The position numbers and the translations under genes are program-made. The notes under the pieces were generated by a model. It worked only from the letters and a program-made list of their open reading frames with translations, ran no database searches and had not been told where the DNA came from. From a virus, in IMG/VR virus record IMGVR_UViG_3300025137_000063, positions 1 through 49,220 of that record: a stretch of 49,220 bases of DNA. One strand, written 5' to 3'. Positions 1 to 6,985 of the stretch are shown here, in pieces (position 1 is the first letter of the stretch; each line of letters opens with the position of its first letter).

Positions 1-429
1 ATGGGTCAAATAGTAACATGGTCTATTGTTGATGAGACACAACATACAGAAGGTATGATTAAATTATTTAGATCTTATGTTGAAGAAAATAATGAAATAT
101 GGAATGATAGTCTAAAGGGCAAGATATATTCAATTGCTGAGAAAATGGTTGAACTGGAAGATAAGTTTATTGATTTGTCATTTGCAACTGGAGCAATTGA
201 AGGGTTAACTGCACATGAAGTAAAAGAATATATTAGATACATAGCAGATAGAAGATTAATTAGTATGGGAATGAAGGGCATATATAAAAGAAAGAAAAAT
301 CCTTTACCATGGGTTGAAGAAATGATTAATGCACCAACACATACCAATTTTTTTGAGAACAGAGCAACAGATTACGCCAAAGGTTCTTTGTCAGGCGGTT
401 GGGATAAAGTTTGGGGCAGAGCTGCTTAA
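1..429 (+). CDS. nrdB: Ribonucleotide reductase class I beta subunit, C-terminal part (5' end outside window)
   Basis: The reading frame is open from base 1, so this is the tail of a longer gene and the ATG at 1 is an internal methionine. The residues at about 10-16 (VDETQH) correspond to the D/E-E-x-x-H metal-ligand helix of class I R2 subunits. The rest follows the usual R2 C-terminal layout (EYIRYIADRRL, then NPLPWVEEM, then FFENRATDYAKGSL). The protein holds the di-metal/radical site that, with NrdA, reduces ribonucleotides for phage DNA synthesis. The stop overlaps the next ATG (TAATG). The family call is firm; the N-terminal ligands lie outside the window. Confidence 0.9.
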   Translation: MGQIVTWSIVDETQHTEGMIKLFRSYVEENNEIWNDSLKGKIYSIAEKMVELEDKFIDLSFATGAIEGLTAHEVKEYIRYIADRRLISMGMKGIYKRKKNPLPWVEEMINAPTHTNFFENRATDYAKGSLSGGWDKVWGRAA

Positions 430-599
430 TGTTGAGATATACTTGTGATGAGTGTGATGCTAAATTTATGGTTCACTACGAATTGGATGAGGACATGTAT
501 GAAGTTAATTTTTGTCCAGTTTGTAGTGCACAAATTGATAAAATTGAAGAGATAGAGGAAAGAGACAATATGGATCCATTCCCTAATGTGGATATATAA
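429..599 (+). CDS. Small zinc-ribbon-like protein (56 aa)
   Basis: I chose the ATG at 429 because it overlaps the nrdB stop (TAATG), giving a 56-residue product; an in-frame ATG at 411 lies deep inside nrdB. Two CxxC knuckles (C6/C9 and C29/C32) are spaced like a zinc ribbon, and the second half is strongly acidic. This suggests a small zinc-binding protein, perhaps a protein- or nucleic-acid-binding adaptor. The function is unknown. Its 3' end overlaps the next gene by 14 bases, so the three genes look translationally coupled. Confidence 0.7.
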   Translation: MLRYTCDECDAKFMVHYELDEDMYEVNFCPVCSAQIDKIEEIEERDNMDPFPNVDI

Positions 600-978
600 A
601 GGAGAAGAATTTAATGATCCGGGGGATAGCTACGGGTTTGTTTATATTATTACTAACACTACCAATGGCAGACAATATATTGGCAAGAAACTTTTTTGGT
701 CTCTTAAACGGAAAACCATCAATAAGAAGAAGAAAAAAGTAACAGTTGAATCTGATTGGAAAAAATATTGGAGTTCATCTGAAGAACTTAAAAAAGATAT
801 TAAAGAACTAGGTGAAGATAAGTTTACAAGAGAAATAATACATTTGTGCAAATCAAAAGGTACAGCTAACTATCTTGAAGCAAAAGAACAGTTTTCGCGC
901 ACAGTTCTAGAAGATTCTAAAAAATGGTATAATGGTATAATTAACGTACGAGTAAACAAAAGCCATTTAAAACTATGA
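586..978 (+). CDS. GIY-YIG nuclease-like protein
   Basis: The N-terminal part carries the GIY-YIG fold signature: FVYIITN at about 18-24 and YIGKK at 31-35. A lysine-rich stretch follows, then a W-x-x-Y-W-S-S motif and a helix ending in EAKEQF. GIY-YIG proteins cut DNA as homing endonucleases (T4 Seg type) or as restriction or repair nucleases. No intron or split gene lies around it, so a free-standing endonuclease is the most likely form. The gene overlaps both neighbours by a few bases. The family is reasonably clear; the target is unknown. Confidence 0.65.
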   Translation: MWIYKGEEFNDPGDSYGFVYIITNTTNGRQYIGKKLFWSLKRKTINKKKKKVTVESDWKKYWSSSEELKKDIKELGEDKFTREIIHLCKSKGTANYLEAKEQFSRTVLEDSKKWYNGIINVRVNKSHLKL

Positions 979-1889
979 CATTTATATTTCTACTATTTGG
1001 TTCAGCATTATTTTTATCTGCTGTAGCCGCTTTTTATTCTATTGTTGGATTAGTCTCAATATTTCCAGCAGCAGAGATTCCTATTATCATAATGGGGGTT
1101 AGCTTAGAGATATCTAAGTTAGTTGCCGCATCATGGTTATATAGAAACTGGGCGACATCTCCAGTTATACTCAAATATTATTTTACATCAGCTGTTTTAA
1201 TTCTTTCGTTTATAACGTCAATGGGCATTTTTGGTTTTTTATCAAAAGCTCATATTGAACAAACAACTGTATCTGGTGATAATACATTACAGATACAATT
1301 GATAGATAAAAAAGTTCAAAGACAACAAAAAAGAATAACTGATGCTGAATTAGTAATATCCCAACTAGATCAAGCAGTTCAAACTCTTATGGATTTTGAT
1401 AGAGTTAGAGGTCCAACTGGAGCCATTGCAACAAGAGAAAAACAAAAACCTGAAAGAGTCGAACTTAATAAAATTATAGATGATGCACAGGAGATAGTGT
1501 CAGGTTTTCAACAGAAAAAATTTATTTTAAATAGAGAACAAATAGTGTTTGAAGCTGAAGTAGGGCCTATAAAATACATAGCTGATTTCATATATGGAGA
1601 AGCTGATAAGAAGCTCATAGAGAAGGCTGTAAGAGCTGTCATAATCATTATAGTGCTGGTTTTTGATCCTTTAGCTATTATTCTTTTGATAGCAGCTAAC
1701 AGAGAAGTTAAGATCTATAGTAGGAATTCTGGTAGAGGTCGACCCAAAGGTTCCAAAAATACAAAGACGAATAAAACATTAACTATTAATTTAGATGAAT
1801 ATGATGATACAAAAGAAGTAGTTGATAAAAAAGATATATCTGAAATACCAAAAGAAATTTTAGATAAAGTGTTTAAAAGTAAAAAGTAA
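975..1889 (+). CDS. Membrane protein with coiled coil and AT-hook-like motif, unknown function
   Basis: Three hydrophobic segments near residues 3-31, 36-58 and 69-92 are followed by a polar, heptad-like stretch of about 100 residues rich in K, Q, E and D. A fourth hydrophobic segment lies at about 214-242. Right after it comes GRGRPKGSKN (residues 253-262), which matches the R-G-R-P core of AT-hook DNA-binding motifs, and then an acidic/basic tail. The protein is therefore predicted to sit in the host inner membrane with a soluble coiled coil and a possibly DNA-contacting C-terminus. I do not recognise the family. It starts inside the end of the GIY-YIG gene (ATGA overlap). Confidence 0.75.
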   Translation: MTFIFLLFGSALFLSAVAAFYSIVGLVSIFPAAEIPIIIMGVSLEISKLVAASWLYRNWATSPVILKYYFTSAVLILSFITSMGIFGFLSKAHIEQTTVSGDNTLQIQLIDKKVQRQQKRITDAELVISQLDQAVQTLMDFDRVRGPTGAIATREKQKPERVELNKIIDDAQEIVSGFQQKKFILNREQIVFEAEVGPIKYIADFIYGEADKKLIEKAVRAVIIIIVLVFDPLAIILLIAANREVKIYSRNSGRGRPKGSKNTKTNKTLTINLDEYDDTKEVVDKKDISEIPKEILDKVFKSKK

Positions 1890-1944
1890 CGTTGAGTATT
1901 ATAGTGTTTTAAGTTACACTGTAGATTCAATAAAAAGGTACTTT

Positions 1945-2814
1945 ATGATTATAGTAGATTATTCACAAACAGTAATTTCTAATATTATGGCTGAAATTGG
2001 GAATTCAAAAAATAGTAAATTAGAAGTTAACTTAGTTAGACACATGGTTATTAACACTATAAGAAGCCATTATAGTCAATTCAAAGACAAGTATGGAGAT
2101 ATGATAATAGCATGTGATAGTAAAAAGTATTGGAGAAAAGATTTTTTTCCTTTCTACAAAGCTAATAGAAAAAAAGCAAGACAAGATTCAGGGCATGATT
2201 GGAATTTAATATTTAATACCATAAATATGTTAAAGAAAGAACTTAAAGATAACTTTCCTTGGGCTGTTGTTGAAGTCGAGGGCGCAGAGGCTGATGATAT
2301 TATTGCAACATATGTAAAAAACAAAGATTCTGTTGAGCCAGTAATGATAATTTCAGGCGATCATGATTTTATTCAGTTACATAAATTTGATAATGTTAAA
2401 CAGTGGTCTCCTATTAAAAATAAATATGTTGTGACAAATTTAGATCCAAAGGAAGTATTGTTTACGCACATCATAAAGGGCGACAAAGGCGACGGTGTAC
2501 CAAATGTTCTTACAGAAGATGATGCTTTTGTGCAAGGGAAAAGACAAAGACCAATACACTCTAAAAAATTAGATATATGGAAAAATAATCCAACAGAAAT
2601 GCCTCAAGATTCTGCTTTTGTAAGAAATTTCGAACGAAACCAAACGCTTGTTGATTTGTCAAGAATACCAGTTGAAATATCAAACAATATTTCTAATGAA
2701 TTTATAAAGGCCGAACCACCATTTGATATGAAGGTGAATAAAGATATTCTAGTGAATTATTTTAATGAGCATAAACTGAGTAAAATGTTAGACGTCATAG
2801 AGGAATTTGTATGA
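1945..2814 (+). CDS. rnh: T4-type RNase H (5'-3' exonuclease, FEN family)
   Basis: The 289 residues match the T4 RNase H plan. The chain starts with MIIVDYS (first metal aspartate D5). Then come a CDSKKYWRKDFFPFYKANRK arch region, EGAEADDIIA, SGDHDFIQL and KGDKGDGVPN, the carboxylate clusters that bind two metals in flap endonucleases. The enzyme removes RNA primers and adjacent DNA from lagging-strand fragments. T4 has the order rnh-dsbA-33-59-32; here 33, 59 and 32 follow about 4.5 kb downstream after an accessory block. The last 4 bases overlap the next gene. Confidence 0.93.
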   Translation: MIIVDYSQTVISNIMAEIGNSKNSKLEVNLVRHMVINTIRSHYSQFKDKYGDMIIACDSKKYWRKDFFPFYKANRKKARQDSGHDWNLIFNTINMLKKELKDNFPWAVVEVEGAEADDIIATYVKNKDSVEPVMIISGDHDFIQLHKFDNVKQWSPIKNKYVVTNLDPKEVLFTHIIKGDKGDGVPNVLTEDDAFVQGKRQRPIHSKKLDIWKNNPTEMPQDSAFVRNFERNQTLVDLSRIPVEISNNISNEFIKAEPPFDMKVNKDILVNYFNEHKLSKMLDVIEEFV

Positions 2815-3296
2815 GAAATTTAGTATCTGAAGTATATAATATGGTTGAAAAGCAATCTAATGACTTAGATAGATTAAATTTATTAAGAAATGAAGCACAC
2901 ATAAATATGGTTGTTGGCCATTTATTAAATTATAATTTTAATCCAAACATTGAGTTTTTACTGCCTCCAGGCGTACCCCCATTTAAAAATGAAGAAAAAC
3001 CAGCTGGCCTCGAAGATACAACACTTGAAAAAGAATTTAGAAGATTTTATATATGGCTTGATCCCAATCAAAATTTGTCTCGTTCAAGAAGAGAAAAACT
3101 TTTTATTGAAATGTTGATGGGGTTAAATATTGAAGAAGCATATTTAATTTGTTTAGTAAAAGATAAAAAATTACAAGAAAAGTTTCCATCTATTACAGAA
3201 AAACTAGTCAGAGAAACGTTTCAAGATTTATTACCTCCAGCTATAATAAAAGATGAAATTAAAAAATCTAGAGGCAAACCTCGAAAGGAAATGTGA
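2811..3296 (+). CDS. Conserved T4-like marine phage protein, unknown function
   Basis: A 161-residue, helix-rich soluble protein with no signal peptide or membrane segment. It has a charged N-terminal helix, a proline patch (LLPPGVPPF), a middle motif FYIWLDPNQNLSRSRREKLFIEML and a basic C-terminus. I recall similar proteins of unknown function beside rnh in cyanophage-type myoviruses (possibly the DUF6433 family), but could not check this. It overlaps rnh by 4 bases and the next gene by 4 bases, so it belongs to the rnh operon. Confidence 0.75.
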   Translation: MRNLVSEVYNMVEKQSNDLDRLNLLRNEAHINMVVGHLLNYNFNPNIEFLLPPGVPPFKNEEKPAGLEDTTLEKEFRRFYIWLDPNQNLSRSRREKLFIEMLMGLNIEEAYLICLVKDKKLQEKFPSITEKLVRETFQDLLPPAIIKDEIKKSRGKPRKEM

Positions 3297-3619
3297 TGAA
3301 ATTTTTAAATTATGGTAAGTCAAAGCAAAGTAGAAAACTTGGCATTAATCCTTACTCAAAACGTAAAATATTACCTGCTTATCTACAAGGCGATATAAAC
3401 CGAAAGAGGGCAACGCTTGAAGTATCTGGAGTATTTCCTAGAGAAACTAAAAAGATTCCAAGTCTCAATTCAGAAGACTTTTCCCCAGCGCTTAAAAAAG
3501 AAAAAAATGTCTACACCGGTTCGAGTGTTATTGGCGTTAGTACTCTTCATAAGTCTAATCCCGTTCCCATTTTTAACAATAATGATGCTATCGATCATGC
3601 TAATATGAGGAGAAATTAA
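3293..3619 (+). CDS. Basic conserved phage protein, unknown function
   Basis: A 108-residue basic protein with little hydrophobic content, so probably partly disordered. The C-terminal stretch GVSTLHKSNPVPIF resembles a conserved element I have seen in short proteins of T4-like cyanophages; its role is unknown. The start overlaps the upstream stop (ATGTGATG). A 63-codon ORF in another frame inside it (3417-3608) looks like a shadow. The high lysine/arginine content would suit nucleic-acid or virion binding, but that is a guess. Confidence 0.65.
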   Translation: MMKFLNYGKSKQSRKLGINPYSKRKILPAYLQGDINRKRATLEVSGVFPRETKKIPSLNSEDFSPALKKEKNVYTGSSVIGVSTLHKSNPVPIFNNNDAIDHANMRRN

Positions 3620-4092
3620 TGTCTTACAAATATACAATAATTCAAGAAAATAAAATAACTAAAAATAAACTTACATATGAGTTTGCTGCTAATGATGAAA
3701 CTGAAATGGTTGATGAATTTTATTCGTTTATGAGAAGTGTTGGATTTTGCGAATCCGGTTACTTAACATTAGTAAATGATCAGGACGATAGTTTATATGA
3801 TGATTTAGAATCTGAAGTTAACAAAACATATAGTAATGATGTAAATCCTGAAATGGAAACTTATAAAAATTTTGAATTTTCTTTAGAGGAAAATATTAAT
3901 TACGATTCCTGTGATGATGGTCAAGGGCAAACAGAATATACTTTTACTTCATCTGATGCTGATAAAATAGCAGATAAGTCTGAATCTTTAGCATCAACAT
4001 GGCCATTTCCATTAGATAGACCTTCAAATGAAACTTATAGAGTAGATTCATTATATGAAACTAATGGAACTAAAGGATATTATGGAGCATAG
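3619..4092 (+). CDS. Acidic protein of unknown function
   Basis: 157 residues, very rich in D, E, N and S, with no membrane segment. It starts at the ATG overlapping the previous stop (TAATG), preceded by an AGGAG ribosome site. An aspartate-rich middle (DQDDSLYDDLE, YDSCDDGQGQ) gives it a strongly negative charge. I do not recognise it; a DNA-mimic or inhibitor role is conceivable only from the charge. It sits in an operon of small unknown genes between rnh and phoH. Confidence 0.65.
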   Translation: MSYKYTIIQENKITKNKLTYEFAANDETEMVDEFYSFMRSVGFCESGYLTLVNDQDDSLYDDLESEVNKTYSNDVNPEMETYKNFEFSLEENINYDSCDDGQGQTEYTFTSSDADKIADKSESLASTWPFPLDRPSNETYRVDSLYETNGTKGYYGA

Positions 4093-4093
4093 T

Positions 4094-4276
4094 ATGAAAG
4101 AATTTTACGTACTAGAATATAAAGTCATAGATAGCAAAGGTCGCGAAAAAAATGCTCAATTTGCAGGTGTGTTTAATTCATTGAGTACACTAAGTAGCGC
4201 TAAAAATAAATTACTCGAAAAGTGTAAGAATAAAATATCTTTTCAAGTTTACAATCATAACCACATTTTTCCCTAA
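4094..4276 (+). CDS. Small protein of unknown function (60 aa)
   Basis: I place the start at 4094 (MKEFYVLEYKVID), 1 base after the stop of the previous gene, rather than at 4055 where the frame would lie inside that gene. The GGAG at 4084-4087 suits this choice. The product is mixed beta/alpha and basic toward the C-terminus (KNKLLEKCKNK). No known motif was seen. The tight spacing suggests cotranscription with its neighbours. Confidence 0.55.
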   Translation: MKEFYVLEYKVIDSKGREKNAQFAGVFNSLSTLSSAKNKLLEKCKNKISFQVYNHNHIFP

Positions 4277-4285
4277 ATAAAAATA

Positions 4286-4540
4286 ATGGCCACATACACA
4301 TTTAAAAATAAAGACACTGGTGATGTTGAAGAACATAAATTCTCCGTTCATAAACACACAGAATTTAAACAAAACAATCCACATCTCGAACAGATACACT
4401 TAACCTTTCCTGGTTTAGGTGATCTTGTTCGTATGGGCATGAAAGGTCCTGATGATGGATTTAGAGAAGTGTTATCAAAAATAAAAGAAAAGACAGGAGG
4501 CAGAAGAAATAATTTAGGTGATAAACTTTCGAGAAATTGA
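4286..4540 (+). CDS. Small conserved phage protein, FmdB-like N-terminus without cysteines
   Basis: 84 residues starting MATYTFKNKDTGD, the beta-hairpin start typical of small phage proteins distantly related to FmdB zinc ribbons. The CxxC pairs are absent here. A motif NNPHLEQ and a C-terminal GPDDGFREVLSKIKEK, a combination I recall in short proteins of many T4-like phages, support a real gene. Function unknown. About 44 bases without a visible signal separate it from phoH. Confidence 0.65.
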   Translation: MATYTFKNKDTGDVEEHKFSVHKHTEFKQNNPHLEQIHLTFPGLGDLVRMGMKGPDDGFREVLSKIKEKTGGRRNNLGDKLSRN

Positions 4541-4583
4541 TTATGGACACGTGATATGTTAAACTTAACTTTAAGGGGCATGC

Positions 4584-5327
4584 ATGGCCAAAAGAAATTT
4601 TGTACAAACCCAACCAACAAATCTATCAGTTGCAGTTAACAATAAGTTAAAAATAAAGATAGATGATTTATTTCAAATAGAACCTTTAACTGGAAACCAA
4701 CAAAAATTCTTTCAACTTTATAACGAATCAAAATTTATTATCTTACATGGAGTTGCCGGTACTGGTAAAACGTATATTGCATTATACAAAGCAATTGAAG
4801 AAATATTATCAAAAGGAAAACCAAAACAAAAAGTAGTAATAGTAAGATCTGCGGTGCCGTCAAGAGATATAGGATATCTGCCTGGTGATGAGCATGAAAA
4901 AACAGCAGTATATGAAAAGCCATATATAGAAATATGTGATAGTCTTTTTGGCAAAAGAGATGCTTATCAAAGATTAACTGAACAACATAATATAAGTTTT
5001 ATGAATACATCATTTGTAAGAGGCATAACTTTAGATGACTCAATCATATTAGTTGATGAATGTCAAAACATGACAGACATGGAATTAAATAGTATTGTGA
5101 CTAGAGTTGGCCAAAAGTCTAAAATTATATTTTGTGGAGACTTTAGACAAACCGACTTATACAAAAAACACGAACAATCGGGTTTGAAAAAATTTATGGT
5201 AATAGCAGATATGATGCCAAACGCTAAAACTGTGGAATTTTATAATGAAGATATTGTTAGATCAGAACTTGTTAAACAATATATTGTAGCTAGAAACTGT
5301 TACGAGGATATGTATGAAACTAACTAA
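4584..5327 (+). CDS. phoH: PhoH-like P-loop ATPase
   Basis: 247 residues with Walker A GVAGTGKT at 56-63, a conserved arginine motif VRSAVPSRDIGYLPG at about 88-101, Walker B ILVDECQN at about 155-162 and a GDFRQTD sensor motif. This is the core of PhoH, related to superfamily 1 helicases. PhoH is common in marine phages; an RNA-related or phosphate-stress role has been proposed but is unproven. The ATG at 4584 follows an AAGGGG ribosome site; a competing ATG at 4580 is out of frame. It overlaps the next gene by 14 bases. Confidence 0.92.
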   Translation: MAKRNFVQTQPTNLSVAVNNKLKIKIDDLFQIEPLTGNQQKFFQLYNESKFIILHGVAGTGKTYIALYKAIEEILSKGKPKQKVVIVRSAVPSRDIGYLPGDEHEKTAVYEKPYIEICDSLFGKRDAYQRLTEQHNISFMNTSFVRGITLDDSIILVDECQNMTDMELNSIVTRVGQKSKIIFCGDFRQTDLYKKHEQSGLKKFMVIADMMPNAKTVEFYNEDIVRSELVKQYIVARNCYEDMYETN

Positions 5328-5778
5328 TAATTTTTCACTCAACGAAATGACGAAGAGCCAAACAGCTCTTCGTCGTGGAATAGATAATCAACCAAACAAT
5401 AATGAAATAGATAATTTAAGATTATTATGTGAATATGTGTTACAGCCAGTTAGAGAGCATTTTGGTAAACCTGTAAGTATTAATTCTGGTTTTAGAAGTA
5501 GTAAACTTAACAAAGCAATTGGTGGATCTGGCACATCAGATCATTGCAAAGGAATGGCAGCAGATATAGAGATAGCTGGTGTTGATAATGGTGATATTGC
5601 ACAATGGATTAATGATAATTGCCAATTTCGTCAATTAATACTTGAATTTTACACACCAGGTGTTGGTGACTCTGGCTGGGTTCATGTATCATATAATACG
5701 GATGATAATATTAGTAAAGTAATGACTGCTATGAAAGAGAATGGAAAAACGGTTTATAAATTAGGATTGATAAAATAA
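5314..5778 (+). CDS. M15-type zinc peptidase (D-Ala-D-Ala carboxypeptidase-like), putative endolysin
   Basis: 154 residues with the M15 metal signature: S-D-H-x-x-G-x-A-x-D at 75-84 (zinc ligands H77 and D84) and G-W-V-H-V at 121-125 (H124). A glutamate in ILEFY (E111) can act as general base. The N-terminal FSLNEMTKS is typical of phage peptidase M15 proteins. No signal peptide is seen. It would cut peptidoglycan stem peptides, so it could be the lysis enzyme, although no holin is visible nearby. A second M15-like domain is fused to the tail spike protein at 18262-20838. Confidence 0.85.
   Translation: MKLTNNFSLNEMTKSQTALRRGIDNQPNNNEIDNLRLLCEYVLQPVREHFGKPVSINSGFRSSKLNKAIGGSGTSDHCKGMAADIEIAGVDNGDIAQWINDNCQFRQLILEFYTPGVGDSGWVHVSYNTDDNISKVMTAMKENGKTVYKLGLIK
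5349..5374 (+). repeat. Perfect 10-bp inverted repeat inside the start of the M15 gene
   Basis: GACGAAGAGC and GCTCTTCGTC pair perfectly around a 6-base loop (CAAACA). The stem begins 35 bases after the ATG of the peptidase gene. In such A+T-rich DNA a GC-containing perfect stem of this size stands out. No T-run follows, so it is not a standard terminator. It could affect translation or mRNA processing, or be accidental. Confidence 0.6.
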
Positions 5779-5784
5779 TACACA

Positions 5785-6438
5785 ATGTTTGAGAGAATAT
5801 ATCATGAATTTCCCAGAATCAAGAGAACTACAAACGATAAGGGTATCCGAGTATACCAAACCCCGGAAGGTGGATCCTATCCTTCGGTCACAACGGTTAC
5901 AGGGTTATTGGCTAAAGAGGCAATTAAAAAATGGAGGGAAAGAGTTGGCAAAGAGGAAGCTGCCAGAATCTCCACAAAAGCCTCAAAAAGAGGAACTAGA
6001 ATACATACATTATGTGAAAAGTATCTCTCGAACATTGAACTCGACGAAACAAACTTTGATCTTGAAATGTGGGAATCAATCAAGCCACACTTGGATAGCA
6101 TAAATCAAATTCATGCGTTAGAGGATAAGTTATATTCTGATCATTTACAAATAGCTGGTACTGTAGATTGTGTAGCGGAATACAATGGTAAGTTGTCTGT
6201 TATAGATTTTAAGACATCATCTAAAGTTAAGAAGAGAGAGCATATACATGGTTATTTTATGCAGTGTTCAGCATATGCAGTTGCATTTGAAGAAATAACA
6301 AAAGTGCCTGTATCTAATTTAGTTATTATTATGACAGTTGCACACGAAGGTTGTGTTATATTTGAAGAAAAACGTGATGATTGGATTAATAAATTTATTG
6401 ATTTAAGAGAAACATATCGCAAAAGTTACGGTTGTTAA
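5785..6438 (+). CDS. PD-(D/E)XK exonuclease (RecB/Cas4-like)
   Basis: 217 residues. The nuclease core reads GTVDCV (D128), then VIDFKTS (D141, K143), followed by the QxxxY motif (Q160-Y164) of RecB/AddB-type exonucleases; H74 in an RGTRIH motif lies upstream. Enzymes of this family degrade or resect double-stranded DNA ends in recombination or host-DNA breakdown. It lies 6 bases after the M15 gene and directly before the tmRNA acceptor segment. The ATG at 5785 was chosen for the full N-terminus (IYHEFPRI); the 5789 frame is a shadow. Confidence 0.85.
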   Translation: MFERIYHEFPRIKRTTNDKGIRVYQTPEGGSYPSVTTVTGLLAKEAIKKWRERVGKEEAARISTKASKRGTRIHTLCEKYLSNIELDETNFDLEMWESIKPHLDSINQIHALEDKLYSDHLQIAGTVDCVAEYNGKLSVIDFKTSSKVKKREHIHGYFMQCSAYAVAFEEITKVPVSNLVIIMTVAHEGCVIFEEKRDDWINKFIDLRETYRKSYGC

Positions 6439-6459
6439 TTATTTCTAAATATGCGATAA

Positions 6460-6465
6460 TATAAT
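6460..6465 (+). promoter_or_regulatory. Possible -10 box (TATAAT) for the tmRNA transcript
   Basis: A perfect TATAAT lies in the short gap after the exonuclease gene. It would place a start near 6470-6473, close to where pairing of the tmRNA acceptor piece begins. I see no good -35 at the normal distance, so this is tentative; in A+T-rich DNA such a hexamer can occur by chance. Confidence 0.3.
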
Positions 6466-6468
6466 TAT

Positions 6469-6530
6469 GATCGTATGAAGTCGATTGAAAGCTGTTTCGG
6501 ACAGGGGTTCGATTCCCCTCACCTCCACCA
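6469..6530 (+). ncRNA. ssrA: tmRNA acceptor piece (3' part of a circularly permuted ssrA)
   Basis: The segment ends with an encoded CCA (6528-6530). The acceptor strand CACCTCC (6520-6526) pairs over 7 positions with GGGGGTG at 6986-6992, including the G3:U70-type wobble that specifies alanine charging. The T arm is AGGGG-TTCGATT-CCCCT (6503-6519). TTTCGGAC just before it is the conserved tmRNA block. GATCGT (6469-6474) and ATTG (6484-6487) can pair with ACGATC (7028-7033) and CAAT (7010-7013), giving helix 2. The 5' limit is uncertain. The 3' half standing upstream of the 5' half is the permuted order known from alphaproteobacteria. Confidence 0.9.
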
Positions 6531-6542
6531 ATTAGGAAAGTT

Positions 6543-6983
6543 ATGTACGAGTATAATTGTAAAATAGTAAAAGTAGTTGATGGTGATACAGTCGATGTTG
6601 ATATTGATCTTGGTTTTGGAGTATGGATGAGAAATGAAAGAGTACGTCTTTATGGTATAGATGCTCCTGAATCCAGAACAAGTGATAAAGAAGAAAAAAA
6701 ATATGGTCTTGCCTCGAAAAAGTTTGTGCAAGATACTATGCCTTTGGATTCTACTCAAACACTTAGAACCATGAAAGATAGTGTTGGAAAGTACGGTAGA
6801 ATCTTAGGTGTATTTGTATTACCTGATTATGACAATCAAAGGCTTGACGAAATGATGATAAAGAATCATCATGCGGTAGATTATCACGGTCAATCCAAAG
6901 ATGATATAAAAGAACAACATCTAAAGAATAGAGAACATGTAGTTATACTCGAAGATGTATTAAATCCTAATTATATAAGATAA
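6543..6983 (+). CDS. Staphylococcal-nuclease-like (SNase) protein lying inside the permuted tmRNA gene
   Basis: 146 residues with the SNase layout: VVDGDTVDVDID at 11-22 (D13, D15), then R35, D40 and E43 in RVRLYGIDAPES, and R86 in KYGRILG. These match the metal-binding and catalytic arginine/glutamate positions of thermonuclease. There is no signal peptide, so it probably acts in the cytoplasm on DNA or RNA. The ATG at 6543 follows AGGAAAG. The ORF starts 12 bases after the tmRNA CCA end and its TAA ends 2 bases before the mature tmRNA 5' base. It therefore fills the segment that tmRNA maturation removes. Confidence 0.9.
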   Translation: MYEYNCKIVKVVDGDTVDVDIDLGFGVWMRNERVRLYGIDAPESRTSDKEEKKYGLASKKFVQDTMPLDSTQTLRTMKDSVGKYGRILGVFVLPDYDNQRLDEMMIKNHHAVDYHGQSKDDIKEQHLKNREHVVILEDVLNPNYIR

Positions 6984-6985
6984 AT

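Noticed and set aside
586-978. GIY-YIG gene as part of a group I intron in nrdB
   Set aside because: nrdB ends normally at 429 and overlapping genes follow; no intron core or second exon is visible.
4211-4620. Leftward ORFs around 4211-4620
   Set aside because: They run opposite to tightly spaced rightward genes, with no ribosome sites or protein motifs.
6445-6530. Ordinary tRNA gene ending in CCA
   Set aside because: There is a T arm and acceptor 3' strand but no anticodon arm or 5' acceptor strand upstream; the matching 5' strand is at 6986-6992, so it is the tmRNA acceptor piece.
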